NCBI RefSeq assembly: GCF_037893015.1
Contig: NC_133663.1
Location: 2,586,878-2,650,877 of the forward strand
Length of the DNA stretch: 64,000 bases
Origin: Macrotis lagotis
Taxonomy: Eukaryota > Chordata > Mammalia > Peramelemorphia > Peramelidae
Reading direction: 5' to 3'
The position numbers and the translations under genes were made by a program. Numbering within the stretch: position 1 is the stretch's first letter; each line of letters starts with the position of its first letter. The notes below the pieces were generated by a model, which was not told the DNA's origin, did no database searches, and worked only from the letters and a program-made list of their open reading frames with translations. This document shows positions 10,775 through 21,472 of the stretch, one piece after another.

Positions 10775-11325
10775 ATGTCTTACAGGGATAGTATATCTTT
10801 TACTTTACCTTGCAAAAAGATTTGACTGGTATGTCAGAAGACCAGTTATAAAAGACATCTGTACAGCCTTCCTTATCGGTCGTAGCTTCCTTTTCGCCAT
10901 TCAGAGGGGCAGGATGAGGGCCATTCTAATTCTTCCATGACTAATACGACTTTACTCTAAATAAGATTATTCCTGTTACTACTACTTATAAATTAGCCAC
11001 TGCGTGGCTCTGTGGAGCAAGAGAATTTCATTGCTTTGCTTATCGACATTTGTGGACCTCAGCCTACAGTGAGAATGGTTGGCAGAGGTTAAAAGCTGGT
11101 GGTTATTCTTACTGTAGGGTAGATACCACTCCTACCCCGAAGCTATAGTTCAGCTGTGTGAGTGAGATGACCAACAGAATGCATCTTCAACTGTTTGACT
11201 GTTTTATATACAGATAAGGAACCTAAAACCAATGAACTGAGTCTCAGACTTGTCTACAAATGTGGAGACTATTTTTATGCCAGCGTATTTTCATATATAA
11301 TAAAGGTATTTATGGAGAGGACAGG
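10775..11325. other. Unassigned AT-rich block with AATAAA near its end
   Basis: This block differs in composition from its GC-rich neighbours and shows none of the repeat motifs found elsewhere in the window. It includes the second half of a 78-codon frame (10704-10940) and an AATAAA at about 11299-11304. It could be a single-copy conserved element, an mRNA-derived insert or an unrecognised transposon. I cannot decide. Confidence 0.3.
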
Positions 11326-11670
11326 AGCCTCGGGGCCATCAGCATCACAATCCACTTAGAAGGTCTGCTCAGGTGTGGAAGGACTAGGGCATGACAGCGG
11401 GGCCGGCCTCTAATGCATGGCCCTTTGTAAGTCCTGCAGGGATTCTCATGGCTTCTTTTTCTAGCAGTTTATGACAGACAAAGTGGGTCTGAAGCAAGCC
11501 AGAATATTCCAAACTGGAGTGTTCCATTAGCCAAGCCTTAACCAAAACCAAGAACCTACTTCCTTTTCTGACAGGACAAGCCACCCCTCATTCTGCAATA
11601 GCTGTTCTGCCTGGAAAACCTGGGAACAAGATGTCCCCAGCCCCCCACCATGCTGGGTACCCTCTGTCCC
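11326..11670. other. Unassigned sequence, no gene seen
   Basis: Mixed-composition sequence with only short open frames and no recognised repeat. Confidence 0.4.
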
Positions 11671-11673
11671 CCC

Positions 11674-11785
11674 ATTAGACTGTAAGCTCCTTGAGGACAG
11701 GGACTGTCTTTCTTCCTATTAATTATCTTCCCAGTGTTTAGCTCAGATGTGGCACTCATTAAGTCTTTACTGTATTGGATGGGGG
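11674..11785 (+). mobile_element. L2 LINE 3' end
   Basis: The order 'attagactgtaagctccttgaggacagggact', 'cccagtgtttagctcag', 'cactcattaagt' is the diagnostic L2 3' UTR. Confidence 0.75.
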
Positions 11786-12139
11786 AGCTTTAAGCTGTCT
11801 TCTTCCCATCACTCTCCCAGTTCTATTCACTTCACTCTATATCGGTCCCCCAACTCTTCCCAAGTTTCTTTGAGACTGTCGCCTTGATGACGGCTTACAG
11901 TGGTATCATCCACACCATCCTGGCTTGTTCGTCCATTCCCTACGGATGCACTCCCTTCTTTGCCACCAAAAAAAGAGCTGCTATAAATATTGTACATCTG
12001 GGCGCTTTCCCTTTCCCTTTCCCAACTACTCTGATGGAAGTGACGAGAGGTGACTAGAATCAACTGGCTCTAGAGCTGATTGGCGTCTGGCTGAGAGTCA
12101 TCATTAACGGTCTTATGCCAACATGGCGAGGCATCTCTA

Positions 12140-13122
12140 GTAGAGTGCCCCAGGAATCTGTGCACGACTCTGCGGGCCAACATTTACTAATGACTGTGAC
12201 AAGAGCATGGTGTGCTCAAAAGATGTGCAGCTGACCCTGAGATGAGAGAGAATGCGACTACCATGGTTGAGAGTTGGGATCCAGGGGCGGCTAGGTGGCG
12301 CAGTGGATAAAGCACCGGCCCTGGAGTCAGGAGGACCTGAGTTCAAATCTTGCCTCAGACACTTCATAATTACCAGCTGTGTGGCCTTGGGGCAAGCCAC
12401 TTAACCCCATTGCCTTGCAAAAAAAAAAGAGTTTGGATCCAAAAGGAGCACTGACCTGAAGTGAATAAGATGAAACTCAGTAGGGATAAGGGCAAAGTCT
12501 TGTATCTGGTTACAAAAAATCCACTCCACCAAAAGAAAATGGGACTGAATGAAAGGCACGGATAGCAGCAGTTGATTAGGGAGTTTGTAGACTCCACTTT
12601 GCGCAAGCCAGTCTTACGATAAGGCAGTCAGGAATTGTTCTTTGATCTTGGCCTGTATTAAGAGAGGCAGAGATTTGGGGAAGAGGCAGATGAGGATTCC
12701 TGGTCAGACCTCACTTGGAGCACAGTTTGAGGAGGACTTGGCTGAGATAGACAGTGACCAGAGGAAGGGCTTGGATTCCAGCCATAGAGGATGTTCAAGG
12801 AAATGGGCATCTTTGTCCTGGAGAAGAGAATGCTCAGGGAGTGTGAACACCCTGAAGAAGGGCTGTCACCTGGAGGAAGGTTTAGGTTTATTCCCTTAGC
12901 TTCAAAAAGCACAAAGAGTAGCAATGGGCTACAGATTGATGTCAGGAAAAATTTGTCCATAATCAGAGCTGCCCCTAAGTGTCTGGGGCTTCCTCAGGAG
13001 GAAGAAGCCTCCTCCTCTGAGGTCTTCAAACAGAATTATCTCAGGGATTCCTTTTATGGGTGGGTGGACTGAATGACCACAGAAAATCCTTTGGCCTCTT
13101 TGATTCTGTGATCCTGGGATTA
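12140..13122 (+). mobile_element. CR1/L3-type LINE, RT end and 3' UTR, split by a SINE
   Basis: The left part (12140-12283) corresponds to the conserved RT stretch GVPQGSVLGP...LFNIFISDLD in degraded form: 'gtgccccaggaatctgtgc ... ccaacatttactaatgactgtgac'. After the SINE it continues with 'aagtgaataagatgaaactcagtagggataagggcaaagtc' (the region downstream of the FADD motif). It then runs through the 3' UTR ('gatgtcaggaaaaatttgtcc', 'cttcctcaggagg', 'ggtcttcaaacag') and ends in the CR1/L3 terminus 'tttgattctgtgatcctggg'. Old and non-functional. Confidence 0.8.
12284..12428 (+). mobile_element. WSINE1/Mar1-type SINE, near full length
   Basis: Starts GGGGCGGCTAGGTGGCGCAG, contains the A/B-box-like head, the 'gagttcaaatcttgcctcagacactt' middle and the 'cacttaaccccattgccttgc' end, then A8. 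A 13-bp target-site duplication with one mismatch flanks it (12271-12283 gagttgggatcca and 12429-12441 gagtttggatcca). It inserted into the CR1/L3 copy around it. It is a young copy. Confidence 0.92.
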
Positions 13123-13974
13123 ATGAAGATTTCTGATGAGGGGAGGAGCCATCACTTCTGTCTTCCAAGTTTATGGTGGGTGTGAAGTGGGAAATCAGGA
13201 GCTGCCCCTGCTGGAGGCCTTTCACCAAAGTTGAATGGTCCATTGTCCAGGGTGTGGAATGGGAGATTTTTAAAACCCAAGAATGGATATTGGCCAACAT
13301 CCTGGGGACTTCTGTATGGCCCCCTTCTATGGATCTTTCTAGGCTCCTCTCCTTTTTTGGGAACTCTGAGGCAGTGAGAAACAGAGGGACGATAGACCCC
13401 TTCTCTTGTAGGGTCAGGCAGCATAAGGTGAGAGCGTAGCAGAAAGGAGACATGGGCCTATGCTCTCCATTCAGAAGTTTCCGATTCCTCATCCACATTC
13501 AACTCTGGCACAGAACTTCATCAGTTGCCATTGGTTTAACCATATGTGTAGTCAACCTACTTTTCCTTCCAGTCTCGGTTTTTTCACCTGTAAGATGGGC
13601 ATGCTAAAACTTGTGCAGCCTCCCTTATGGAACTATTGTAGGGCAGCATTTTGTGACCCTTAAGGCATTATGGGAAGATGAGTTATTTATCATTATCATC
13701 ATCAAAAAAATAAAGATTCTACAAAGAGACGATGCCTTAAGGGTTGAGGTATAGGTTGGGTAAGGATTTCCATGTTGGGGGAATGTTCCCCTGGATGTGG
13801 ATCTCAACAATTTGAATATACCCTCTAGTGGTGCAGATTGTCACCCATCCACACTGGTCCATTTCAGACCAGTTGGTTCACCCAGTGTACTAACAGCCTT
13901 CCCTGGTTCCTCTTGACATTGCAAGGATGCCAGTGGGACAGGCAGGTCACTTATTCCACTCTCACTGCCTTTCC
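13123..13974. other. Unassigned sequence, no gene seen
   Basis: Moderate-GC sequence with frames open for 60-100 codons on both strands and no recognisable domain. A minus-strand frame extends from within the CR1 3' UTR to 13498, which argues against it being a gene. Confidence 0.4.
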
Positions 13975-13990
13975 AGTCCTATATTTCTTT

Positions 13991-14165
13991 TTCCTTTTTT
14001 TACGTTTTTTTTTTGCAAGGCAAATGGGGTTAAGTGGCTTGCTTAAGGCCACACAGCTAGGTAATTATTAAGTGTCTGAGACTGGATCTGAACCCAGGTA
14101 CTCCTGACTCCTGATTCCTGACTCCAAGGCTGGCACTTTATCCACTACGCCACCTAGCTGCCCCA
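13991..14165 (-). mobile_element. WSINE1/Mar1-type SINE
   Basis: Reverse-oriented copy with T-rich tail at 13991-14018, 'gcaaggcaaatggggttaag', and head ending 'cgccacctagctgcccc'. It contains a local duplication of 'actcctg/attcctg' before the head. Target-site duplications of 16 bp with one mismatch flank it: agtcctatatttcttt (13975-13990) and agtcctatgtttcttt (14166-14181). Confidence 0.92.
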
Positions 14166-14207
14166 AGTCCTATGTTTCTTTAACAGCATCTTTGATAACA
14201 CTTCTTC

Positions 14208-14570
14208 CTAAATCCTCCCTTCTGGTGTGTGGCAGCATGTCCACACCCACCACTTCTCCCCACTGCTCTTTGGCGGATCCTCAATGGCAGTCCCTCCTAG
14301 GCTGCCACGTTCAATGACCCCAGGCCACATAGCATCACTGGAAGAAAAGCCATATTGAGAAGATGGAACTTTGCCTTGGGGGAAGCTTGGCATCATTTGG
14401 AGAACTTTGACCTTTCCCAAGGATGAGACTCGGCCTCTTGTGCTCAGGTTTGGGGTGAGCTCATTGTCTATCTTCAGGGCTCTCCAGTTATATGTGATAT
14501 GCTGAAGGACAAACTCTGGGAGTATCTTCCATGGCATAGCATAGAATGGACTGAGGAATTCTTCATCCAC
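14208..14570 (-). other. Unassigned 120-codon open reading frame
   Basis: A minus-strand frame from ATG to stop reads without low complexity (for example MDEEFLSPFYAMPWKILPEF at its start) and does not overlap any repeat I recognise. I see no domain, signal peptide or membrane segment, and no related frame continues upstream of the ATG. It may be chance, or a relic of an mRNA-derived or transposon insert. No function is proposed. Confidence 0.2.
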
Positions 14571-14789
14571 TTGTGATGATCCATTCCTGTGTGAATAGAA
14601 AGGCCAAAATCTTTGGGCTGATTATTGCTCTCATTAGGAGACTTTCTAATGGGGGAGAGGAAGCTGCTATTAACCTAGAAATGGGATCGCTAGAGGGCTT
14701 CGTTACTTGGCCTAGAATCTTCTTTGTGCAGCTAGAGGGAGTCCACCCTACCTAAGCTCCAGTGAGATGTTAAGAAATATCCTGAGAAG

Positions 14790-14965
14790 CAATGAGTGAA
14801 GAGCGCTGTGCTTGTAGTCAGGGCTCTGGATTCAAATCTCACTTCTAATGCTTCCAACTGTGTCACCTTCCTTAGATAAATCCCTTGACTTCCCTGGACC
14901 TCAATTCCCTCATCTGTAAGGTTGAACTAGAGACTGGGTCCATGATCCTATCACCTTCTAATCTT
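14790..14965 (+). mobile_element. MIR-type SINE
   Basis: Head 'gtagtcagggctctggattcaaatctcacttct', core 'ctgtgtcaccttccttagataaatcccttgacttcc', 'cctcatctgtaaggttgaactaga'. Diverged. Confidence 0.65.
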
Positions 14966-15892
14966 CCTCATCCTCTTACTTCACCCATTCAGATACTCCA
15001 GTTTGGTGTGACCCTGGCCTGTTGCCAGGCTGCTCTTCAAGTTTTCCAGTTTGCAAGGAGCAGGTCCAGCCTGAAGTCCCCGGACCAGCCATCCCATCCC
15101 CAAGAGCCACACCAAGGGTCTGGAGAAGGACGTATGGGTGACTCGGTGATCTTTAGAGATGGGTAGCTCTCCCCCCAATGGCCAACATCAAAACCGAAGG
15201 AACCAGCCCAAGTACTCTCCCACTGTCCTCCCCAGGATCTTCCACATTTCTCCTGGCTCAGTCACTTGGACAATGACCCCAGTTCCTGGAGAATGAAGCA
15301 TATTTGTCCTCCTGGGAGAGATGCCTGAAGCTTCCTCCTCAGAGAAATCTGTCACCTACTGTGGCAAGTTCTTTCGGGCTCTGAAAACCTGTTTAGAGGT
15401 TTTTGAAAATGACCTGGTTTTGTATAAGCATAAATGATGAATCAAAATGTTTTTACAATCTAAAAAAAGAAATCGGCACAAACAGGTCAGTGAGGATCCA
15501 AGCAGTCCTGCTGCCCCAGAATCTACACCTGGGATGCAGCCAGACCATGGGTGGGGAAGCTGGGGAACAAAACTCCAGGAAGGCAAGACTTGGATGATCT
15601 TCCAACAAGACAGAGGGGCAAAGAGGCAAGGGCCTTTCAGGGGCATGGTGGGTGGCGTCAGTCAGTTGAGGAAGTATTCTTTGGGCACAGGCATCAGGGT
15701 GGGAAGGGGTTGGGAGTGGGAAGACTTGCTTGTCCTTAAGCCTCAAAGATTCCCAGCTGAAATCTTGCCATTGGGAGACCCCAGCATTCAGGACCCCAGA
15801 TCAAGTACTGAAAGGATCCTCTGAGTTCACCCAGGGCAACCTTCTGGCCCTTCATTGTCCAGGTGAGGAGCATACCTTTGAGCAATAAATTT
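14966..15892. other. Unassigned sequence, no gene seen
   Basis: Mixed sequence with overlapping short frames on both strands at 15447-15824. No recognisable domain, splice pattern or repeat. Confidence 0.4.
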
Positions 15893-16137
15893 GATTTTTA
15901 TTATTCAACAATGTCCAACTCTCTGTGACCCATTGGGGTTTTCTTGACAGAAATACTGGAATGCTTTGCTTTTCCCTTCTTTGGTTCACTTAACAGATGA
16001 GAAACCTGAAGGGTGAAGTGACCTGCCCAGGCTCTCACAGCTAATAAGTGCCTGAGACCAGATTTGAACGCATGAAGATGAGTCTTCCCCATTCCAAGGT
16101 CAATGCTCTATCCACTGGCACCACCTTGCCACCCAAA
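15893..16137 (-). mobile_element. RTE-tailed tRNA SINE, full length
   Basis: From the left it carries the reverse of the RTE/BovB-like tail ('caacaatgtccaactctctgtgacccattggggttttcttg'), 'aaatactggaatgctttgc', the 'gatgagaaacctga' core, and the tRNA-like head ending 'caatgctctatccactggcaccacc'. Confidence 0.82.
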
Positions 16138-17840
16138 TTTGCTTTAGAAATTTAAAAAAATGTGTCCAGGAAGGAGTCATTTGTTTTTGTGGGAGCTCCT
16201 AGCTTTTGCAAGGAGTCTTAGAGAGTGAGGCCCAGATGACGTAAAGAGGAGGAAACTTGGGAGAGGAAGGGATTCCTGATTGTCATGGAAGATTCTGGAG
16301 ATGCCTAGGGCATGCCCCTCCCCCACAATGCATCAGATGTCTGCCCTTCAGAGGGACTCAGGAGTCTGGTTAAATAAAAAAGACTTGGGAAAGAAGTGGA
16401 AGGTGAGGTGGCAAGACAGCAGAGTCAGGTGGCCCTACCTAGGAACCTGAGAGTGCCAAGCACCCAGAGAGCTCTGGAGGAGATGCCCAAAGGCTGGGAC
16501 TCCTTCCTGCTGCCCTCCCCACCCTCATTGAATATCTCCTGATAGCCCAACAAGAGGGGCCACTTAGCCCTGCCACCGGCCAGCAGCAGGTAATGTCGGG
16601 GCAGGAAGGGCATACATTCAGGTGACAGACAAGGACTCTCAATGTCTTTGATTTCCATCCTGTTCTCTCATTTGGGGCAGATGCTGGCTCTGGGGCTGAA
16701 TCTTGGGCTGGGCCCTTGTGGGGTCACTGTCCTTGGTGCTGACTGTACATTCTCCTGCTGGGTCCAAATAGCAGGACTTCAGTAAAGAAGGACCTCAGAG
16801 CTGGAAGAAGATGGGAGTCAGACTAGCAAGTGGAAAGAGCCAGGGTGGGAGGTTGGAATGGAGCCACAGTGGTGGCAGGAGGTGTAGACGGAGCCAGGGT
16901 GGGAGGTGGAGCCAGAACCAGGAGCAGGGTCAGACCAGACAGTGACAGCCGGGTCTGAGGAGGCTGTGGCCAGGGCCAGGCTTGGAGTTGTGGAAGGGAC
17001 GTGTTTGATGGCCGATTTTGGACGCGGAGGTGGCGGCGAGTTGATGGCCAGGTCCTCTCCTCAGTCTGTCAGGCAGGAAAGTTTGGTAAGCGCTGACTGT
17101 GTCCATGATGGACTGGGTTTGACTACTGTCCCTTCCCGTCTGGCTGCCAAGTACAGGAGGTGCCCCACACCCAAAGATTTCCTTTGGTTGGGATCCATCG
17201 TCTTTGGAGGTTTGTGACCAGAGGCTAGACAACAACTTGGGGCGGGGGAGAGATGCTTTTTTCATTTATGCCTCTGACTCCACACACAGATATTGGGATC
17301 TGTCATTGAACAGATTCCCTCTACCCATAAGCCACTGGTGGACTCAGTGGGCACGGGCCCAGATAGTTCTGGGCACACCAGAGCAGGCGCCTGTGGGGAA
17401 CAAGGGGGGAGGCACCCAGAGGAGGGGCTCTGTCACTGATGGAATGCTGAGGTCATGGCATGATCAGTGGATGGTGGGGGTGGGGGTTCTGTCCATCTGG
17501 AGTCCTGGTCCTCCACCACACCTGGTTCCCAGGTTGGAAGGTGCTCCCTGGATTCTATTGTTGGCTGCTCGTGGCTTTGATGTTCTTTGACCATGTATGA
17601 GGTGCCTATGTTGGCCCATGGGGAGGATAAGCGCTCCATGTGGGTACTTGCCATAGGGTGGAGAGGGTGGAAAGAGGGTGACTGCAGGGAAGGACAGGCT
17701 GACAAAAGCCTGGCTTTGATGCCTCAAGGCAATGTGGAGCTCTCTCTAGGACCTTCTGACACCATCTGCTTTGCTCTCTTCTTTGGAGCAATTTGGGATT
17801 CTGGAGCTCCAGGGGGTGGATCTGAGGGGTGGCAGGGTCT
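16138..17840. other. Unassigned GC-rich sequence with a short degenerate tandem
   Basis: No exon or transposon recognised. At 16845-16925 a diverged unit of about 25-28 bp, starting 'gagccagggtgggaggt', occurs three times. Confidence 0.45.
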
Positions 17841-17844
17841 AGCC

Positions 17845-17950
17845 CCTTCCTTTTACAGAGAAGGCAACTGAGGCCCAGGAAGGAGAAGGGACTTGTCCCT
17901 TGTAGCATCTTGAATCCAGGTCTCCTGGCCAGTGCATTTGCCTGGGAACC
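17845..17950 (-). mobile_element. MIR-type SINE fragment
   Basis: Reverse MIR: 'ttttacagagaaggcaactgaggccc', 'gacttgtccc', 'tgaatccaggtctcctggccagtgca'. Confidence 0.65.
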
Positions 17951-18065
17951 ACACAATAAAATACTCTGAGGATGAGCAGGGTAGGTCCTTGCCCTTCCTG
18001 ACCTGCAGCTAATGCTTCATAGTCTTCAGTGGCCAAAAGATGAACCCTCAGCCTGGCCCTGAGAG

Positions 18066-18108
18066 AGGGATGGATGGACGGAGGGATGGAGGGAAGGAGG
18101 GAGGGCCC
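18066..18108. repeat. (GGAT/GGAG)n short array
   Basis: Imperfect purine-rich tetranucleotide tract. Confidence 0.7.
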
Positions 18109-18241
18109 TTCCCAGCTTGGCTCCTTATTTCATCTATTCTTATCTGAGGGAAGGAAGGGTCTCCCTCCCCAGTCCCCCAGCCCTGGAAAGCCATTTATTC
18201 TGCTAGTAACCAGGTGTTTCCAGGTGAGGAAGGGGGGAGGC

Positions 18242-18425
18242 ATTTTAGCTTTCTAGTTGGAAGGCCCTGGCAGTCATTTAGCCCAAGTCCCCTCCTGGGG
18301 CAGTAATGTCTTCTGCAACATCCCTCAGAGACTGTCATCATTCAGCCTCTGCTTGGATTCCTCCCGTGATGGGGAGCTCGCAGTTTCACAACACGGATCA
18401 CTCCTTGAATACTCGGTCACTTAGC
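18242..18425 (-). mobile_element. CR1/L3-type LINE 3' UTR fragment
   Basis: On the plus strand 'ctgcaacatccctcagagactgtcatcattcagcctctgcttggattcctcccgtgatggggagctc' is the reverse complement of the CR1/L3 stretch for 'ccatcactggaggtcttcaagcagaggctgg' followed by 'tgttgtag'. Confidence 0.65.
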
Positions 18426-18429
18426 CATT

Positions 18430-18548
18430 ATTTATTATTATGATTATTTATTATTATGACCCATTATGATGGGTCGGAGCCTTGTGCTAAGCCTTGAAGA
18501 TACAAAGAAAGACACAAAACAACCCCAGCTGTCGAGGAGCTTCAAGTC
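18430..18548 (+). repeat. Dispersed repeat copy with internal ATT expansion
   Basis: TTATTATTATGATT expansion, then 'ccttgtgctaagccttgaagatacaaagaaagacacaaaacaa' and 'gaggagcttcaagtctcac'. This is the clearest view of the shared order of this family in the window. Confidence 0.6.
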
Positions 18549-18744
18549 TCACGGGGGAAGCCCCCCTTGCCTTCAGGGCCCTGGGTGCTGGGCTGGGGGG
18601 CCCTTGCCTCCTGCTGGGGACCTGGTTCCAGCATTAATTGAGGGCTACAGTTAACTCAACTGCCAGGACGCTTTGCTAGATGCCTGGACTCTGGGGTGTG
18701 GATGCTGCGTATGGAGCCTCCAGAGTATGATCCACACAGACTCC

Positions 18745-18930
18745 AACCATGAATTGGGGGAGTCTCTGGTCCTGAGGGAAGTTCGTGACCCCGGGGAGCC
18801 CCTCAAGGCTAGGAGGAGGAGAGTTCATGGCCCTGGTGAGTCACCCAGGGTTGGGGGGAAGTGTCTGTGGCTTTGGGGAGTCACTTAGGGCTGGGGGGGC
18901 CTGTCCCTGCCCTGGGGAGCTGTCCAGAGC
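18745..18930. repeat. Diverged tandem repeat, unit about 40 bp
   Basis: Recurring units contain 'ctg(t)ggc/ccctgg(t)gagtcac...agggctgggggg'. At least four imperfect copies are visible: 'gagtctctgg', 'gacccc(gg)ggagcc', 'ggtgagtcacccagggttgggg', 'ggggagtcacttagggctgggg'. Confidence 0.55.
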
Positions 18931-19159
18931 TAGCTTGAGGCACAGAGAGATTTAACTCTTAACTTGGGGCTTCCACCCACAATCCAGCTCTGCCCCCTTC
19001 TTATCTTGCTGGAGGAAAAGAAAAGCCTCCTCTTAGCCTCAAGTTAAGGATGGATGGAAAGTGGATTCCAGAAATCAGAGGCAAGGGGACCAGAGCCAGT
19101 GTTTCCCTAGGCCTTGATAGACACTGCTTTCCCCATTAGCTCAGAACCCCTGGGGCAAC

Positions 19160-19250
19160 CCCCTTGTTTGACAGGTGAGGAGACCGAAGGGTAAAAGACT
19201 GGCCCAAGGTCACTCAGGTCAGAGATGGGTGCCTCTGAGAGCAGAGCACC
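19160..19250 (-). mobile_element. MIR-type SINE fragment
   Basis: Reverse MIR core: 'gacaggtgaggagaccgaaggg', 'ctggcccaaggtcactcagg'. Confidence 0.6.
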
Positions 19251-19852
19251 ATGAGGTCGATGGATATTGCAGAAATGATGGCAATGGAGCAGAGCCCCCT
19301 CTCCCAGCCCACTGCCCAAAGCCAGAGTCCCCGCTTTCAGTCAGTTCAGCCGAGGAGTTCTCCTGGGTCTCTGTTTGACCTTGAGCTACACAGAGAAGAG
19401 GGGGGTCTCGTTGGGGAGCTGAGCTGACAGTTCCTACCTCTCAGCCCCCTACCTTCTCTCCCCTGGGAGATGGCCGCCTTCTGGTGGGAGAGCACCCAAC
19501 TATTCCTGGCAGGGGCCCACCAAGGACCTCCTGGAGGGGCCTCCTTCCTGGGGGAGGGCTTCTAGGTGGCAAACTGGAGCGGAGCAGCCAGAGAGCAGGG
19601 CCAGACATTGGCCTTAGGCTCTGTGGTCCAGACCTGTTGCTGACTTCGAACAGGAGGAGAATGGAAGCTCTGTGTCCTGCTGAACGTCCAAGGCAGCTCT
19701 ATGTGGGAGAGGGCTTAGCAGTGGTGTTGGGGGCCCTTAAACCATACACAGGGATGGCTGTAACTCCCCAGGGACTCAGAAAACCATATAATCATATTAT
19801 TTGTGTTTATGTATTTTGTGAAGTATTTTCCCATTGCATCTTGAATTTAATC
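19251..19852. other. Unassigned sequence, no gene seen
   Basis: GC-rich to mixed sequence with one 123-codon frame (19484-19855) that runs into the L1 and lacks any domain. Confidence 0.4.
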
Positions 19853-21062
19853 TAACATTTATTTTTCCTATTATACATAAAAAACGATTTTTAACATTCA
19901 TTCATTTAAAAAATGTTGAGTTTCACACCTCTCAGTATGGCCGGAAAGGACAATAATCATTGATGGAAGGGTTGTGGGAAATCTGGGACACTATTATATT
20001 GTTGGTGGAGCTGTGAACTCATCCAGCCTTTCTGGAGAGAAATTTGGAACTATGCCCAAGGGGCAACAAAAATGTGCAGCCCCTTTGATCCAGCAATGCC
20101 ACTACTGGGTCTACACCCTGAAAAGATCAGGAAAAAGGATAAAAACATCACTTGTACAAAAATATTCCCAGCAGCCCTGTTTGTGGTGGCAAAGAATTGG
20201 AAATAGAGTAAATGTCCTTCAATTGGGGAATGGCTTAGCAAACTGTGGTTTATGTATATCATGGAACATTATTATTCTATTAGAAACCAGGAGGCATGAG
20301 AATTCAGGGAAGCCTGGAGGGATTTGCATGAACTGATGCTGAGTGAGATGAGCAGAACCAGAAGAACACTGTGCACCCTAACAGCAACATGGGGGGGGCG
20401 ATGATCAATCTTGAAGGACTTGCTCATTCTATCAGTGCAACATTCAGGGACAATTTGGGGCTGTCTGTGATGGAGAATGCTATGTGTGTCCAGAGAAACA
20501 ACTGTGGAGTTTGAACGAAGTTCAATTTAGGGAAAAAACTGATACCTTATTGTCTGATCTTGCTCTCTTTTATACTTTATGTTTCTTCCTTAAGGATCTG
20601 ATTTCTCTCTCATCACACTCAGTTTGGATCAGTGTATACCATGGAAACAATAGAAAGACTGGCAAATTGCCTTCGGTGGGGAGTGGGGGGAGGGAGTAAG
20701 ATTGGGGGGGAATTGTGAAACTCAAAATAAATAAAAATCTTTAATTAAAAAAATGTTGAGTTCCACACTCCCTCCTTCCCTCCCCTCTGATTAAAAAGAC
20801 AAGTAATTTGATAGAGATTGCACAAATGCAGACATAGAAAACCATTTCCACATTTGTTGTGTTGTGAAAGAAAAGAGATAAAAAAACCTCAAGAACAATA
20901 AAGCAAAAGTCCACTTCAGTTTGCATTCAGATGCCAGTCATCTAAGGTGGATGGCATCTTTCATCATGAGTCCTTTGGGATCGACTTGTAGCATTGCATT
21001 GCTGAGAACAGCTAAGTCTTCTGCTATTGATCATCAGAGAGCTTGCTGCTACCATCTCTCAA
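19853..21062 (-). mobile_element. L1 LINE 3' end, interrupted by a second L1
   Basis: The outer element is reverse-oriented. Its 3' tail is at the left ('ttatacataaaaaacgatttttaacattcattc...tgttgagtttcacac'). After the nested element it continues with 'cagacatagaaaaccatttccac', 'gtggatggcatctttcatcatgagtcctttggga' and 'gcattgctgagaacagctaagtcttctgctattgatcatc', the reverse of the 3' UTR and terminal ORF2 region. Confidence 0.82.
19929..20747 (+). mobile_element. Nested L1 LINE, 5' truncated, with A-rich tail
   Basis: Plus-strand ORF2 C-terminus is readable in one frame with two internal stops (LGLHPEKIRKKDKNITCTKI, then KCPSIGEWLSKLW, then DLHELMLSEMSRTRRTL). The 3' UTR follows, ending 'gaaactcaaaataaataaaaatc' plus A-rich sequence. 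Target-site duplications of about 21 bp with one mismatch (19908-19928 and 20748-20768, core tgttgagt) show insertion into the outer L1. It matches the L1 at 33275-33815 closely. Confidence 0.88.
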
Positions 21063-21067
21063 TTACA

Positions 21068-21205
21068 TTTCTTTTTAAAAAATATTTTATGTGTTTACCA
21101 ATGATATCCACTAGTAGCTTCTACCTATCATTTTGTAAGGGTTTGAATTTTCCACTGCCCTCCCCCAGAAGGCAGTATGATAACCTTTACATCTCAATGA
21201 CATCG
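21068..21205 (-). mobile_element. L1 LINE 3' UTR fragment
   Basis: 'aaatattttatgtgtttaccaatgatatccactagtagcttctacc...ttgaattttccactgccctccccc' parallels the reverse L1 end at 7292-7410. The rest of the element is missing. Confidence 0.5.
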
Positions 21206-21374
21206 CAGCCTGGTTCAGCTACATTGGAGAGTGTGGGCACCCTATACGTGACCCCATGTTTAACACCTCTGGGCCGGACGACCCACTTTGGAAGAGTAAT
21301 TCTAACAGACTTCATGAAGAAGGACTCTTCTTATAAGTAGAATTTCTGATTAAGCTAAACACAGAAAGGAGACT

Positions 21375-21472
21375 GATCAATGCATAAACATTTATTAAGC
21401 ACCTCCTGTATCCCAGGAGACAAGAGATGAGCCAGCCCCTGCCCTGGCACAGCTTGTGTTCTTTAGGGAGAG
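21375..21472 (+). repeat. Dispersed 'aacatttattaagcacct' repeat
   Basis: Contains 'cataaacatttattaagcacctcctgtatcccaggagac' and 'cctgccctggcacagcttgtgttctt', a member of the recurrent unnamed family. Confidence 0.6.

Noticed and set aside
12929-13498. 189-codon minus frame as a gene
   Set aside because: About 190 bases of it are antisense to a CR1/L3 3' UTR, and the rest has no recognisable domain.
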